Assembly (NCBI GenBank): GCA_015680685.1
Contig: MNCI01016470.1
Span: 461,369 to 525,368, forward strand
Reading direction: 5' to 3'
Source of the DNA: Gnetum montanum
Taxonomy: Eukaryota; Streptophyta; Gnetopsida; Gnetales; Gnetaceae
DNA length: 64,000 bases
Both the position numbers and the translations under genes were made by a program. Below the pieces are notes generated by a model. It saw only the letters and a program-made list of their open reading frames with translations, was not told where the DNA came from and ran no database searches. This document shows positions 33,381 through 43,412 of this stretch, in pieces. The stretch's first letter is position 1; every line of letters starts with the position of its first letter.

Positions 33381-34770
33381 GGCTTGCTTTGGCTTGTGGA
33401 AAGGCTTTATCTATTGGGTGTTGACGAACTATTTTTTGTTTGAGCTCTTAGGTTTGTAAATTAACATGGCCCCAAAGGGAAAAGTTTCATCAATTATATA
33501 AGGTCTCTTCCACAATGTTTGGAACTTTCTTTTCTAGGGTACATTTGTGGAATTCTAGTAGAGAACCTTATCTCTAGGTTGAAATTTTACTTTCCATACC
33601 CTAATATCATGATGCCTCTTATTGTATGCCTTTTTCACTTGATTCAAAGATAGGACCACTAATTAGTTTTCATCTAGCACATTTAGGTTGATCAATCTCT
33701 CTCTTTTTGCTAAGCTTAGGTTAAGGTCCAAGTCACAGGTTGTTAAAAGTGTATGAAGCTTAGATTGGACTAGGAGCATTGGAAGTTTTTTGTACACCAG
33801 ATCATAGGGAGAGTAGCCTATAGGAAGTTTCCACATTGAGTAGTAGGCCTAGAGGACATTGTTGAGTTTTGTACTCTAGCCTCTTCCATATTTGCTTATA
33901 TTCCTTATTAGGATCTTTGTGATCTACTGATTGGTAACTTCCACTTGATTGTTGGCTTGTGGTTGATAGGGTGTTGTTAATTTATGTTCAACCCCCAAGC
34001 GTTGTATTATCTTTTGAAAGGTGGCACCTATAAAATAGATTCCATTGTTAGAAATTAGTGCACATAGCACAATATTATGTTGTACAAATCAAGTAACAAT
34101 GGATGATGTACAGTCCATGATGACTATTGCTTCTGCCCATTTGGTACAATAGTTGATTGCTACGATGATGTATGCCTTTCCATTGGACATAGGTGTGATG
34201 GAACATATGAAGTCTATTCCCCATATGTCAAAGGACAATAGTGGTTGAATCCATTGTTGAGGACCTTTCATACAAGTGGTCATTCCACCATCTCGTTGAT
34301 AGGATTCACATGATCAAATAAATTGATGGGTATCCCTAAAGATTATAGGCCAATAGTATCCTACCATAAAAATTTTTATGGCCATGCATCTCCTTGCATA
34401 GTGGCCCCCACAAAGGCCTTCATGAGCATCTCAAAGAACACATAATTGGTCTTCATCAAGGACACACCAATGAACCAAGCAATCAGCACACACCTTGTAA
34501 AGATGTGCATTGATTTCCATGAAGTCCTTAGCCCAATGAAGAAACTATTCTCTCTTCCTAAAATCCAAATCTTGTGGCATCTTCTGAGTGAGAAGGTAAG
34601 TGAGGATGTCATCATACCATTTTTGTTTTGTGGGCATTTGTTCATTTATTGTAGTAGTGAAGAGGAGTTCATCTAAAAATTTATTAGAGAGTGAACTATC
34701 CTTATTTTTATTATCCCATCTTAATTGAGTGAGGTGATTAGTGATCACATTCTTAGTCCCTTTCTAATCT
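33381..34770 (-). pseudogene. E5 integrase
   Basis: The zinc-binding N-terminal part is degenerate (34645-34376). The catalytic core starts with 'SFDIWGIDFICSITPMSNGK' and 'AYIIVAINYCTKWAEAI' (34230-34110), which holds the first aspartate. The second motif reads 'ALISNNGIYFIGATF' (about 34062-34020) where the family has S-D-G/N-G, so the second aspartate is asparagine. The third, 'TPYHPQANNQVEVTNQ' (about 33990-33940), keeps the glutamate. A C-terminal tail with stops follows toward 33400. Family role: joins the element DNA ends to the chromosome. It is inactive. Confidence 0.82.
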
Positions 34771-35190
34771 ACCATTGTGAGATTGAATTCCTACAAAATC
34801 ATGAGCCACTATATGATATGAGGGCTCACCATTGGCTTATTCATTAGGAAGTAGATGGCACTATAATCTATGTGCACACACACTTTATAGCCAAGTACAT
34901 AGTGCCTAAACTTTTTGAGAGAATACACCACTACCATTAGTTCTTTCTCAGTTGTGGTGTAATTCAACTATGCATCCACAATGCTTTGACTTACTTACTG
35001 GATGTAATATGGATACTTTTTATCATCTAACTATGTAAGCAAAACTCCCAAGGCATAGTTAGATGTGTTCATCATTATATGAAATGGTCTAGACTAGTCT
35101 GGTGCTCAGAAAATTGGAGTCTTTATGAGCTTCTGCTTGAGGCTTTAAAATGTGCTTTCACATTCCTTGGTCCAAATGAAAGGAGCATAA
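34771..35190 (-). pseudogene. E5 Ty3-type RNase H
   Basis: The translated minus strand shows 'TKECESTF', 'RPFHIMMNTSNYALGVLLT', 'LNYTTTEKELMVVVYSLKKF' and 'RHYVLGYKVCVHIDYSAIYF', from about 35180 to 34850. These are the core strands and helices of the RNase H that follows RT in Ty3 elements. Stops interrupt it at least four times. It degrades the RNA strand of the RNA/DNA hybrid in intact relatives. Confidence 0.82.
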
Positions 35191-36020
35191 TTCTTTGTAA
35201 ACCCAACCAATGACTTTGCAATCTTAGAGAGATTCTCTATAAATTATCGATAGTAACTAGTGTGTCCAAGGAATGATCAGACATCATTGACTATCTTTGG
35301 TTGACATGTAATTCCTTTAATGATCCTTATCTTTTCAGGGTCTAACTCAATCCCTACTTGAGTAATTCTATGTCCCAATACTATGTCCTCCTTAATCATT
35401 AAATGGCTATTCTGCCAATCGAGCCTAAGGTTTATTTCAACACATCTTTTCAATTACTAGTCAATGAGATCCAAGGCTTACTCAAATGTAGCCTCATAGG
35501 TAGAGAAGTCATTCATAAAGACTTCTACACTGCTACCTATTTTCTGTTGAAAAATACTAAGGAATAGGTGTTAAAATGTTGTAGGGGCATTGCATAGACC
35601 AAATGGCATCTTACAATATGCAAAAGTCCCCCATGGACTTATGAACGTTGTCTTGGCCTAATCTTCTAGCCCAATCTGGATTTGATTATAGCCACTATAA
35701 CCATCCAAGAAGCTAGAATAGCAATGCCTAGATATGGCATTCAACACTTGGATCACAAATGGTAATGAAAAATGATCTTTAAATGTTGCCATATTCAATA
35801 GCCTAAAGTCAATAAAAACCTACCACTTGCCACATTTCTTTAGCACAATTATGAGTGGGCTAACCCACTATGGGATAGATGAACCCCACCTTGAGGTGTT
35901 GTTCTATTTCCTCTTTGATGATCTATTTTAATTTGGGGTTTAGCCACCTCTGCAACTAGCTTCTTGGCTTCATGGCCGGGTCGATGTAGATGTGATGCTA
36001 ACATATCCTTGGATCAATTC
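35191..36020 (-). pseudogene. E5 reverse transcriptase
   Basis: 'RWLNPKLK' and 'IIKEEIEQHLKVGFIYPIV' (about 35950-35870) mark the RT entry. 'SFLDGYSGYNQIQIGLEDQA' and 'TTFISPWGTFAYCKMPFGL' with 'CNAPTTFQ' (about 35720-35590) give the fingers/palm. The catalytic box reads 'VEVFMNDFSTY' (35530-35500), with asparagine in place of the first aspartate of F-M-D-D-F. 'IVLGHRITQVGIELDPEKI' (about 35380-35330) is the thumb/connection motif. The form of these motifs is typical of Athila. Frameshifts and stops are frequent. Confidence 0.85.
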
Positions 36021-36687
36021 TAGCCAGTTCATGATATGACTAAGTAAATACTATTATCCATTTGTTAACCACCTTCAATAGCTTATATTTTTGTTTATGG
36101 GAAAGTTTGGCATTGATTATAACTAGCATGCCATTGTTTAAAAATTCATACTCCATGCTAGCTAGTAGAGTTTTTAACTCTAGCAAATCTTACTTGAAAT
36201 TATCAGGGATTTCTAGCTTTCCCCAATAGGTATCATCATTTTTATCATCATAGAGTTGGTGATGAACTTGCTCAAGCTCATCCATGCCCTTGACATAAGC
36301 ACATGTTAGGCTCTCAGTAGGTTCCATGCCTAGAGTATTGTTGTTAAAGTTAATTGTCAGCCACTAGATGCCTTTCTATTTTGTGGTTTCTACATATAAG
36401 CACCTTTGAATATTATTTTCATGTGCACACTGATTTCATGCCTTAATGAATGTACTTTTAACATACCAGATTTTCTACACGCAATTGCACCCATTATCAC
36501 CATACACAATGCATGGAACTTACTTCTTCTCAAGTTTTTTAAATTTTTTCTCCTTGAAAATTTTCAAGGAGAGGTCTCTGATGTCCATTCTCACATCAAT
36601 AGTGCTTAACCATGCACATCCCATAATGATGGGGAAGTTTCCTTTGCAATTTTCTACCTTGATCACTAGAAAATCTATAGGATAGGA

Positions 36688-36972
36688 TCACCCACAAACT
36701 ATAGTCACAATGTCCTCCACTAATCCAAAAGGAATAATGATTGACTGGTCTACCAATTCTAAATAGATATTTCTATTCTTGAGAGGTGGTAGGTTCCAGG
36801 CTTTGTACATGTCATGGGGGATGAGATTGATACCAAAACTGGAACAGAGAAGAGCCTTGCATGGCTCATGTCTAGTGATCTGTAAGTAAATAAGAGGACT
36901 TCTTAGGTCAAATATCTTTGTAGGAAGGTTACCAACCTTATTCCAATCAAAGATAACATGAGTTAACATCAT
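36688..36972 (-). pseudogene. E5 protease segment
   Basis: The open minus-strand frame begins 'MMLTHVIFDWNKVGNL' and contains 'HEPCKALLCSSFGINLIPHD', where family members have L-D-S-G-A. The catalytic aspartate is replaced and the loop is changed. It continues 'MYKAWNLPPLKNRNIYLELV' and 'IIIPFGLVEDIVTIVCG'. It closely matches E3 17497-17690. Weak similarity continues downstream to about 36600. It cannot be catalytic. Confidence 0.78.
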
Positions 36973-37433
36973 AGTGTAGATCTAAGGTGGTGTTTGGTTC
37001 AAAGGGCTCTTGAATGTGTTTGATGTAGAGGATGAGGATGCTAGAGATACAAGGTGACTAGCTGCATTAGGTTGTGAGGGTGCTGGAGGACTATTCAATT
37101 AGAAAAATGATCATTTCTTGGATCAATTTTCTAAACCATATGGCTAGAAGATTGATTGTAAATTGACAACCCTCATAGCATTTCATTGTTGCGACTATGG
37201 GGTAATTTTTCCCTACATAGATAGAGTAGGAGGTAACTGGATTGAGGGTGGAGGGGTGTGCACAAATAGATGTAGAGGATGGTATGAATATGGGGGTTCC
37301 CCTTGAGTTCAATGGTATTTTAGATGGCAATAGTGATATTGGAATGAAGCATGGCTAGCAGAGCCACATGGAGAAATAGGTTGCTAAACATAGTACTTTT
37401 ATGGATCTAGTTGCTTGTAAGGGTACTGCTATC

Positions 37434-39418
37434 TCAATGGTGACATCCCCCATTATTGTGGTTGTTGCCATTGCTACTATTTCTCATATGATTGTGGTGG
37501 AGCTTCACTTGGATATTAAGTCTATTGTTGCTAGTGGAACTACCTTGGATTACCTTGAGGATAAAAGGTAATTTTTCGAGGGCTTGCCTCCTTACTAGTC
37601 GAGGATTTAGTGCATACACCTTAGACTCTTGTAAGTGTGACACCACAAGGTAACATCCCTTAGGATGTTCATATTAACAAATGTCACACCCAACATCATC
37701 ATCAAAGTCTATATCCACAACTTCTTCTACTGCAGCAGCTTTGCCCTTACCTCTTTAGTAGCACATTCAAATTCTTTTCACCTCCTACAGTCATGATCAC
37801 TATTCCACTCTTTGGATTCTTCAATAATCTTCATAGTAGCTTGAAATTTTTCATACAAAGAGTTCCATAATTTATCAACCTTAGCCAGAATATTAGAAAA
37901 ATATTTTTGAATGGGCAAGATTTTCCTATTCACCACATTATTAAGTGGTGATTCCTCCTTGTCACAAAATTGAACCTCCCTTTTCTTAATGAAAGGGTTC
38001 CTATTATATTATTCTGCACTTTCCCTTTTTTGCAACTCACCTTCTTCTTTTTCTACCTACTTTATTAGCATTTGTATTTGATGAGCTCTTAATTAAGATA
38101 GCTTCCCTTGGGCATAAACCCCAAGTATTCTTCTAGTTTTTGCTTTGAGCCCATCTATGATGTGGCAAAGTTATTTCCTTTGAGAATAATCGTGGCCAGG
38201 GCATTGATGTAAGTGAGAATAATATCTACCGATGGTGGCATCCAAGGGTTTGTATGTTTCTTGTTTCTAGCCTTGGATTTACCTTCTTAGATTAGACACT
38301 CTAGAGTATGTCTAGTATTTGTCAATAAATAATTCTAACATGGTACTCCATCTTCAAATGGATTCCAGTTCCAAGGATGAGTACCAGCTTTTTGCTTCCT
38401 TGATGAGTGTCCTAGGGAATAGCTTGAATTTCTACTAGTCATTTTCAATGTTATGTAAGGCATAGACATCATGAAAGGCTTATAGATAGTTTTACGAATT
38501 AGAGTTATATCCCCCCTCAAATCTTGGGATATTATTCATGTCTAATCTCTTGATCTAACTATATTTCACATGCCTACTTGGAATCTTAACTACCTCTGTA
38601 ATGTTAAGCATGCTTCGAGTTTCCAATAGAGGTTCCTCATCATCATTGGGTCAATGACACCAATGATAGTCTCTACCACCCCTTCTTTCATGGTGGGCTC
38701 TACAATCATTGTTGTCCTACTAGTCACCATCATCACGATTGTTCCTTTTGCAACATTTTTCAGAACTAAAAGAGGAGGAAGAAGAAGATGTAGATGAATA
38801 GGGCAAACAGGGAGGAGGACTGCCAACATCATGATATCTTCCAAGTCTCCTTCAGTTGTCATGACCACATTCATCAAGTTTCTTATCATCTTGACACTTG
38901 TCCAAGCCCTTTCCTTGATTACTATCTTTTCCTAAACATGGATTGTTAATAGTGGAATGTAGATTCAAGTTCACACCCCCATAACTAGTAATGAGGGGTG
39001 GAGAATTTTCATGTTGATAGCCCCCAGAGAAAGGGTCCTCATTATCATCTTAGTTTAGTAGCAATAAGGGATTGGTGAATTATTTCCCCTTCTCAAATTC
39101 ATGTTGCTTCTTCTGGTATCAATTTCTCCAACATTGTGTTTCAGTGGAACAATAGTCCCAGTAGTCATAATCATGCACAATGTACTCCTCTTGAAGATCA
39201 TTGATGCCTAACTTCTTAAGAGCTTAAAACATCACAAGCATAGATTGATTAGGAGGCATTATAATGTTGCCTTCCATGTCACACCATCGCAATTGTTCAT
39301 CCTGATGCAAGATGAAGGTGAAGTTAAGTATATACTCATCTAGATGAGTATATACCACCTTGCATTCTTAAGGAATTAGTAGTTTTGTATCATCATGCTT
39401 GCTAAAAGAAGAAGACAT
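37434..39418 (-). pseudogene. E5 gag
   Basis: The likely start is ATG at 39418-39416 (MSSSFSKHDDTKLL). 'LDEYILNFTFILHQDEQLRW' with 'EGNIIMPPNQS' near 39340-39240 matches the E3 N-terminus. The middle has serine and charged runs, then 'KMTSRNSSYSLGHSS' with 'WNWNPFEDGV' (38430-38340), a decayed capsid core. 'EEVVDIDFDDDVGCDI' and 'YEHPKGC' near 37730-37650 parallel E3, then 'SKVYALNPRLVRRQALEKLP' (37620-37560). Many stops and frameshifts are present. The gag is long, as in Athila. Confidence 0.72.
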
Positions 39419-39551
39419 TTTGCAATATAAAAATAAAAATATCAGTACGCTTTTGTAATTATATTTATAATGAGAATGATGCTAACCTTAGGGTTCATAC
39501 AACGATGTTAATGGTATTCACTAAACTAAAGCACACATTTCAAACAAAAAT

Positions 39552-39570
39552 AATCCCTGGCAATAGTGCC
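39552..39570 (-). other. E5 primer-binding site
   Basis: The minus strand reads TGGCACTATTGCCAGGGAT, starting two bases inside the 5' LTR. It is a variant of the TGGCGCCGTTGCCGGGGA site and parallels the site in E3. Confidence 0.78.
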
Positions 39571-39572
39571 AA

Positions 39573-40526
39573 TGATGAGCCGTCAAGGTACCCTTATGCC
39601 CAACCATACAAATCATGAAGCATTCACATGTGATCCAGTCAAATTCCATGGACTCTATGGCTTTTGGTACATTGGTCTTCTAGGAAGTGAACCTTTCCCT
39701 AATGATCATTCATTGTTTTCCCGATTACACTTACGATGTATAAAGGTATGGTTAAGTGTAATTGAGGCATATGATTTTTATTATTTTATATTTTATGTTT
39801 TGGTGCTTAAAGTAGAGGAATGAAGTAATTTAATAGCTCACTTAACTAAGTAAGTAATTAATCTCTAACTAATCCTAACATAAGCATTCAATCCCACTTT
39901 CTGTACACATCCTAAGCCCACGTATCTACTACTAGGACTACCTGGTGCTATGCTACTAAGTGAACCAAGCAATAACGTTGCTGGGGTTACCAAGTGAATA
40001 CATGTTTATGCTTAAATTATTTGTACTTATGTATTTAATCTATTTAGCTTAATTAATTAATGAATCACTTGAAGTCTAATCTAACTTAATTAATTACATA
40101 TTCAATGAATACAATAAATGCATAAATGATTCATTAATCTATTCTAAGTGCTACAAGTTTTCATCAAAAGGCTTATCTTTATTGCCATACACACTAGTAT
40201 GTTAGGTACAACAGTGCTCGAATAAAGATCCGTACAATTTCTGACTCCTACTGTAGGCACTCAAAGAAATATTTTAACTCTCAAATGAAAAAATTACAAG
40301 AGCTCTGCTACTACTATGACAAGACATCCATAAACATGGTTGGCGAGTGCGTATTTATAAACTTTATTGGAGAGCTATGTCAATGGGGCCCCATAGACAC
40401 AAATGTTACATCGATGTAGCCCCGTCAATGGGACAACACCACATAGACAAGGTTGCATCGACTAGGCCTCATCAACGAGGCCATGTCAATGGGGGTCCAT
40501 CAACACAACACAATGACGATTCATCA
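39573..40526 (-). repeat. E5 5' LTR
   Basis: It starts TGATGAGCCGTCAAGGTACCC and ends GATTCATCA on the plus strand. The minus-strand TATA box (GTTTATAAATACGC) is near 40350-40361. It is co-linear with the 3' LTR at 27198-28137 with scattered substitutions. ATCAT follows at 40527-40531. Confidence 0.9.
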
Positions 40527-40769
40527 ATCATCCTAGTTATGCCATATATAGTTTTTAATATTCAATTTATTTAATTTAAATATGTTCTCTATTATCCATA
40601 TATATTTTAATTTGAATTAGTACTAAGTTATCAATAGATATCCATTTATTCATAATTGTTAGTTTTTTATTTCTAGGTTCTTTCATGACTTGACAACTAT
40701 TGATTAAAAAGATTGAAAAATTATAAAATTGTATTGAGTTTTATCAAGAACTTGGTGTTTTACCTAGAG

Positions 40770-41566
40770 AAAAAAATTTCTCCAGTTGCAAAATACTGAT
40801 GAAAATGAGAAGGAATGCTTCAAGAAAGAAGGATTAAAATTTGTATGTTCATGCTAAAGAAAGCATCCATCATGGAACCTAGTTTTAGAATTCCAAGTTG
40901 GATTTCAAAAAAATTTTATTAATTATGTATAAATCAAGCTAGAAGTTCTCAAATGAGCATGTGCAAGTCTAAAATCAAGTATCAAAACATACTATAGTTG
41001 ATTAGTTTAATTTTTGTAGAAATATTTGTGCATATGATTTGTTGAACAATCCACAACAAATTGGAGGTTCATAAAAGATTGTACAGATTAATGAGTCAAA
41101 ATTTGATATGCAAAAATATAATAGAAATAGACATGTGCCAGATTGTTGGGTATTTGGTGGAATTAAATGTGATTTTAATAATATGTTTTTTGTAGTTGTT
41201 CCAAATAGATACAAAGAAACCTTGATAGATTGCATTAATGAATGGGTCAAACTTGACATCATTATATATAGTGATATGTGGAAAGCTTATGATTCAAAAT
41301 GGCTTCGTCAACTTCAATTTGATTATAGAATGGTGAATCATTCATTGCACTTTAAAGATCCAAATATAGATGTTCATACTAATACTATTGAAAGTACATG
41401 GTGAGTAGTGGAACCTCACATTCCATGAAATGGATCATGAGAAGATATCCATGACTCATATCTAATGGAGTACATGTTGAAAAGAAAATTGACACCAAAA
41501 GAAGAGGATGCATATTTTATGCTTATTAAACTTATTATTGAGTTTGCATATCTCCCTCCAACTTAA
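40770..41566 (+). pseudogene. E6 transposase, ISXO2-like / Merlin DDE family
   Basis: Translating in one frame with a few stops gives 'SIHHGT' and 'NSKLDFKKILLIMYKSS' near 40870-40935, then 'HTIVDWFNFCRNICAY'-like sequence (the W codon is TAG) and 'NNPQQIGGS'. 'KIVQINESKF', 'KYNRNRHVPDCWVFGGI', 'LIDCINEWVKLDIIIYSDMW' with 'KAYDSKW', 'YRMVNHSLHFKDPNIDVHTN' with 'TIESTW', and a tail 'DSYLMEYMLKRKLTPKEEDA' follow, ending at TAA 41564-41566. These follow the IS1595/ISXO2 pattern. The first catalytic position, usually V/I-D-E, reads I-N-E; the second aspartate (YSD) and the glutamate (IES) are kept. It cannot cut DNA as it stands. Confidence 0.78.
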
Positions 41567-42308
41567 AATCTATGACATAATTAGATTCTCTTATATTCAT
41601 GTAATAGTTTACCTAAATTTGATAATAATGTTTGTTTTACGAAAGTTGTAACTTCTATCTCTATGATTATGTTCATAATATTAATATTTTGATATTGCAA
41701 CACATCCTTAATGCTTAGGAATATCATAGTTGCAAATAATTTCTAAGGTTTTCTGCTTACCAAATACTCTTGAACATATATTACTATAATTCAAACAAGC
41801 ACATGTATTTACACAAGTATAATTAAGTGTGACTTAGCATGTCATAAGAAGAAAGCTAAGTTGAATATTATATTTTTTCTTGGTTTGGTTAATAAACTCC
41901 ATTAATAAGCAACCTTGAAAGATATTACCACAAATCTTTACTAACATTGGATATTTCAAAAAAACATAATTTATTAAATCAATAGTATTTACTTCTAATT
42001 GGTTATTGAAAAACAAATGGCTTATATTCTATGGTAGTGATGGTTCATATCAATCATAACTCATAATTTTTGGAAGTTTTTTTCCTTTTTACTTTAGAAC
42101 CATGTGATCCATATTTTCAAAACTAATGATTTTTTTAAGTGATTTTGTTTGATCTTTGAAGTAATTTTGTTTGAACAATACTATTTTCAAAACCAATGAT
42201 TTTTTAAAGTAATTCTATTTAATCTTTGAAGTAATTTTGTTTGAAAAGTTCCTTATTAAAAAATAGTCATTGATATAGGAAGTAGAAAATCATACATAAA
42301 TATTTTTA
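41567..42308. other. E6 3' internal non-coding region
   Basis: AT-rich, with short frames only. A local duplication near 42130-42240 repeats 'AACTAATGATTTTTT.AAGT' and 'CTTTGAAGTAATTTTGTTTG'. Nothing else was seen. Confidence 0.45.
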
Positions 42309-42519
42309 CCTTTTTTGAAAGTTTCCAAATGCAAATTTTTCGAAATACAATTTTTAGTTGAGAGAATATGGAAGGAGAGAGAATTGGGAAGCCTGTAGAA
42401 AAATATCCATGATGTATGCATCATGATGATATAAAGATCAAAATGACCTTTTATCACAGATAAAAATAAGTCACCCTTGGTCAATGTCGACAAGATCAAT
42501 GGCATCCCGTATTATGTGC
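42309..42519 (-). repeat. E6 right inverted end
   Basis: On the minus strand this begins GCACATAATACGGGATGCC and runs through 'CATTGACCAAGGGTGACTTA', 'GATGCATACATCATGGATAT' and 'CTCTCTCCTTCCATATTCTC', matching 26595-26777. It has about 10 extra bases near the tip (GATCTTGTCGA). Confidence 0.75.
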
Positions 42520-43412
42520 TATTATTGATTTGCGAATCCCCATTGCATAACACATTGCCTGTTCACCAAGAATTTTCAGCCATCTTCTCATTGCCTATTC
42601 ACGAAGAATTTTCAGCCATCTTCCTATTTCAATTCTAATAAAATGATGTCAATGATAATATGCTAATTATGCATTGAAAACTATTAAAATTTAAAAGTCA
42701 AAAACATTTACCACTATACTTTGATTGTCTTTTACGGAACAGTGCTGCCCCGAACACCAGAACCAATGATCACTTTATCCTGTATAATTATTCAAATTTC
42801 TATGCAGCTTCTTTCAAAAGGTGCATTAGTTTTGGGGCGAGCTTCTAATATTCAGCAGGATTTGAAGTATAGTCGTTCTTAAAAGCTCTGCTTCCTGTTC
42901 CTGCTTCTTGTTCCCACTTCCCCTGCATTCTGCCAGTCCCATACATTCTGCCAGTAGAGTGCATTATATTCAATAGGTTGTTTGTTGGAAGGCTTTTTAA
43001 AAGCAGTTAAATCAAGTTTTCAAAACAGAAGTAACAAGGACATAGAGTGTTAGCACGGTACTGTTGTTTATGAAAGTAAATTCAGTGGATATAAGTATAC
43101 ATTGAAGAAAAGTTGGGAGTTACTTCAAAAGGTAAGCTTGGTAGTTGGTAGAAGAAAACAAGCGTAAAGCAAAGGCATAGATCAGCTTATGATGCGCTAA
43201 AGGCAAAGAAAGACAAATGATTTGTTTGTAAGATCTTTGAAAAGGTTATGATTTAATTAACAGAGAAAAGTTCTGACAAGACTACCCTACATTGCAACCT
43301 TTGCTCCTTTACTATCTGCAATTCAGCTTTTGTACATAGTAACTAACTAAATATAAGGCAATGCAATAAAATAAACATTCATGGGCAGATAAATCCAGAT
43401 AAGAAACTGCCA
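42520..43412. other. Intergenic region downstream of the dioxygenase gene
   Basis: A 36-base direct repeat, CATTGCCTGTTCACCAAGAA and following, occurs at 42553-42588 and again at 42589-42624 with three changes. The rest has no coding signal. It must contain the 3' UTR and poly(A) site of the minus-strand gene, but no clear signal was identified. Confidence 0.5.

Larger units (their letters stand above)
27198..40526 (-). mobile_element. E5: full-length degenerate Athila-type LTR retrotransposon
   Basis: LTRs at 27198-28137 and 39573-40526 both start TGATGAG and end TTCATCA on the plus strand. Identical ATCAT flanks it at 27193-27197 and 40527-40531. On the minus strand the order is 5' LTR, PBS, gag, protease, RT, RNase H, integrase, a further ORF and the 3' LTR. 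The extra ORF after integrase, the PBS type and the RT/integrase motifs point to the Athila lineage. Its length, 13.3 kb, fits that lineage. Coding parts are riddled with stops and at least two catalytic aspartates read as asparagine. It is inserted within the E6 DNA transposon. Confidence 0.9.
26595..42519 (+). mobile_element. E6: Merlin-like (IS1595/IS1016-type) DNA transposon split by E5
   Basis: Two inverted copies of a roughly 185-210 base end (26595-26777 and 42309-42519) flank a plus-strand transposase pseudogene at about 40770-41566. Inside, E5 (27198-40526) is inserted with its own ATCAT target duplication. Without E5 and one duplication the transposon would be about 2.6 kb. The outer ends begin GCATAATAGGGG and GCACATAATACGGG (the latter on the minus strand). 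A target duplication of 8-9 bases, usual for Merlin, could not be identified. The transposase is of the ISXO2-like/IS1595 DDE type, which in eukaryotes defines Merlin. Confidence 0.72.

Noticed and set aside
42553-42624. 36-base duplication as a target-site or attachment duplication
   Set aside because: The copies are directly adjacent and do not flank an element; it is a simple tandem duplication.
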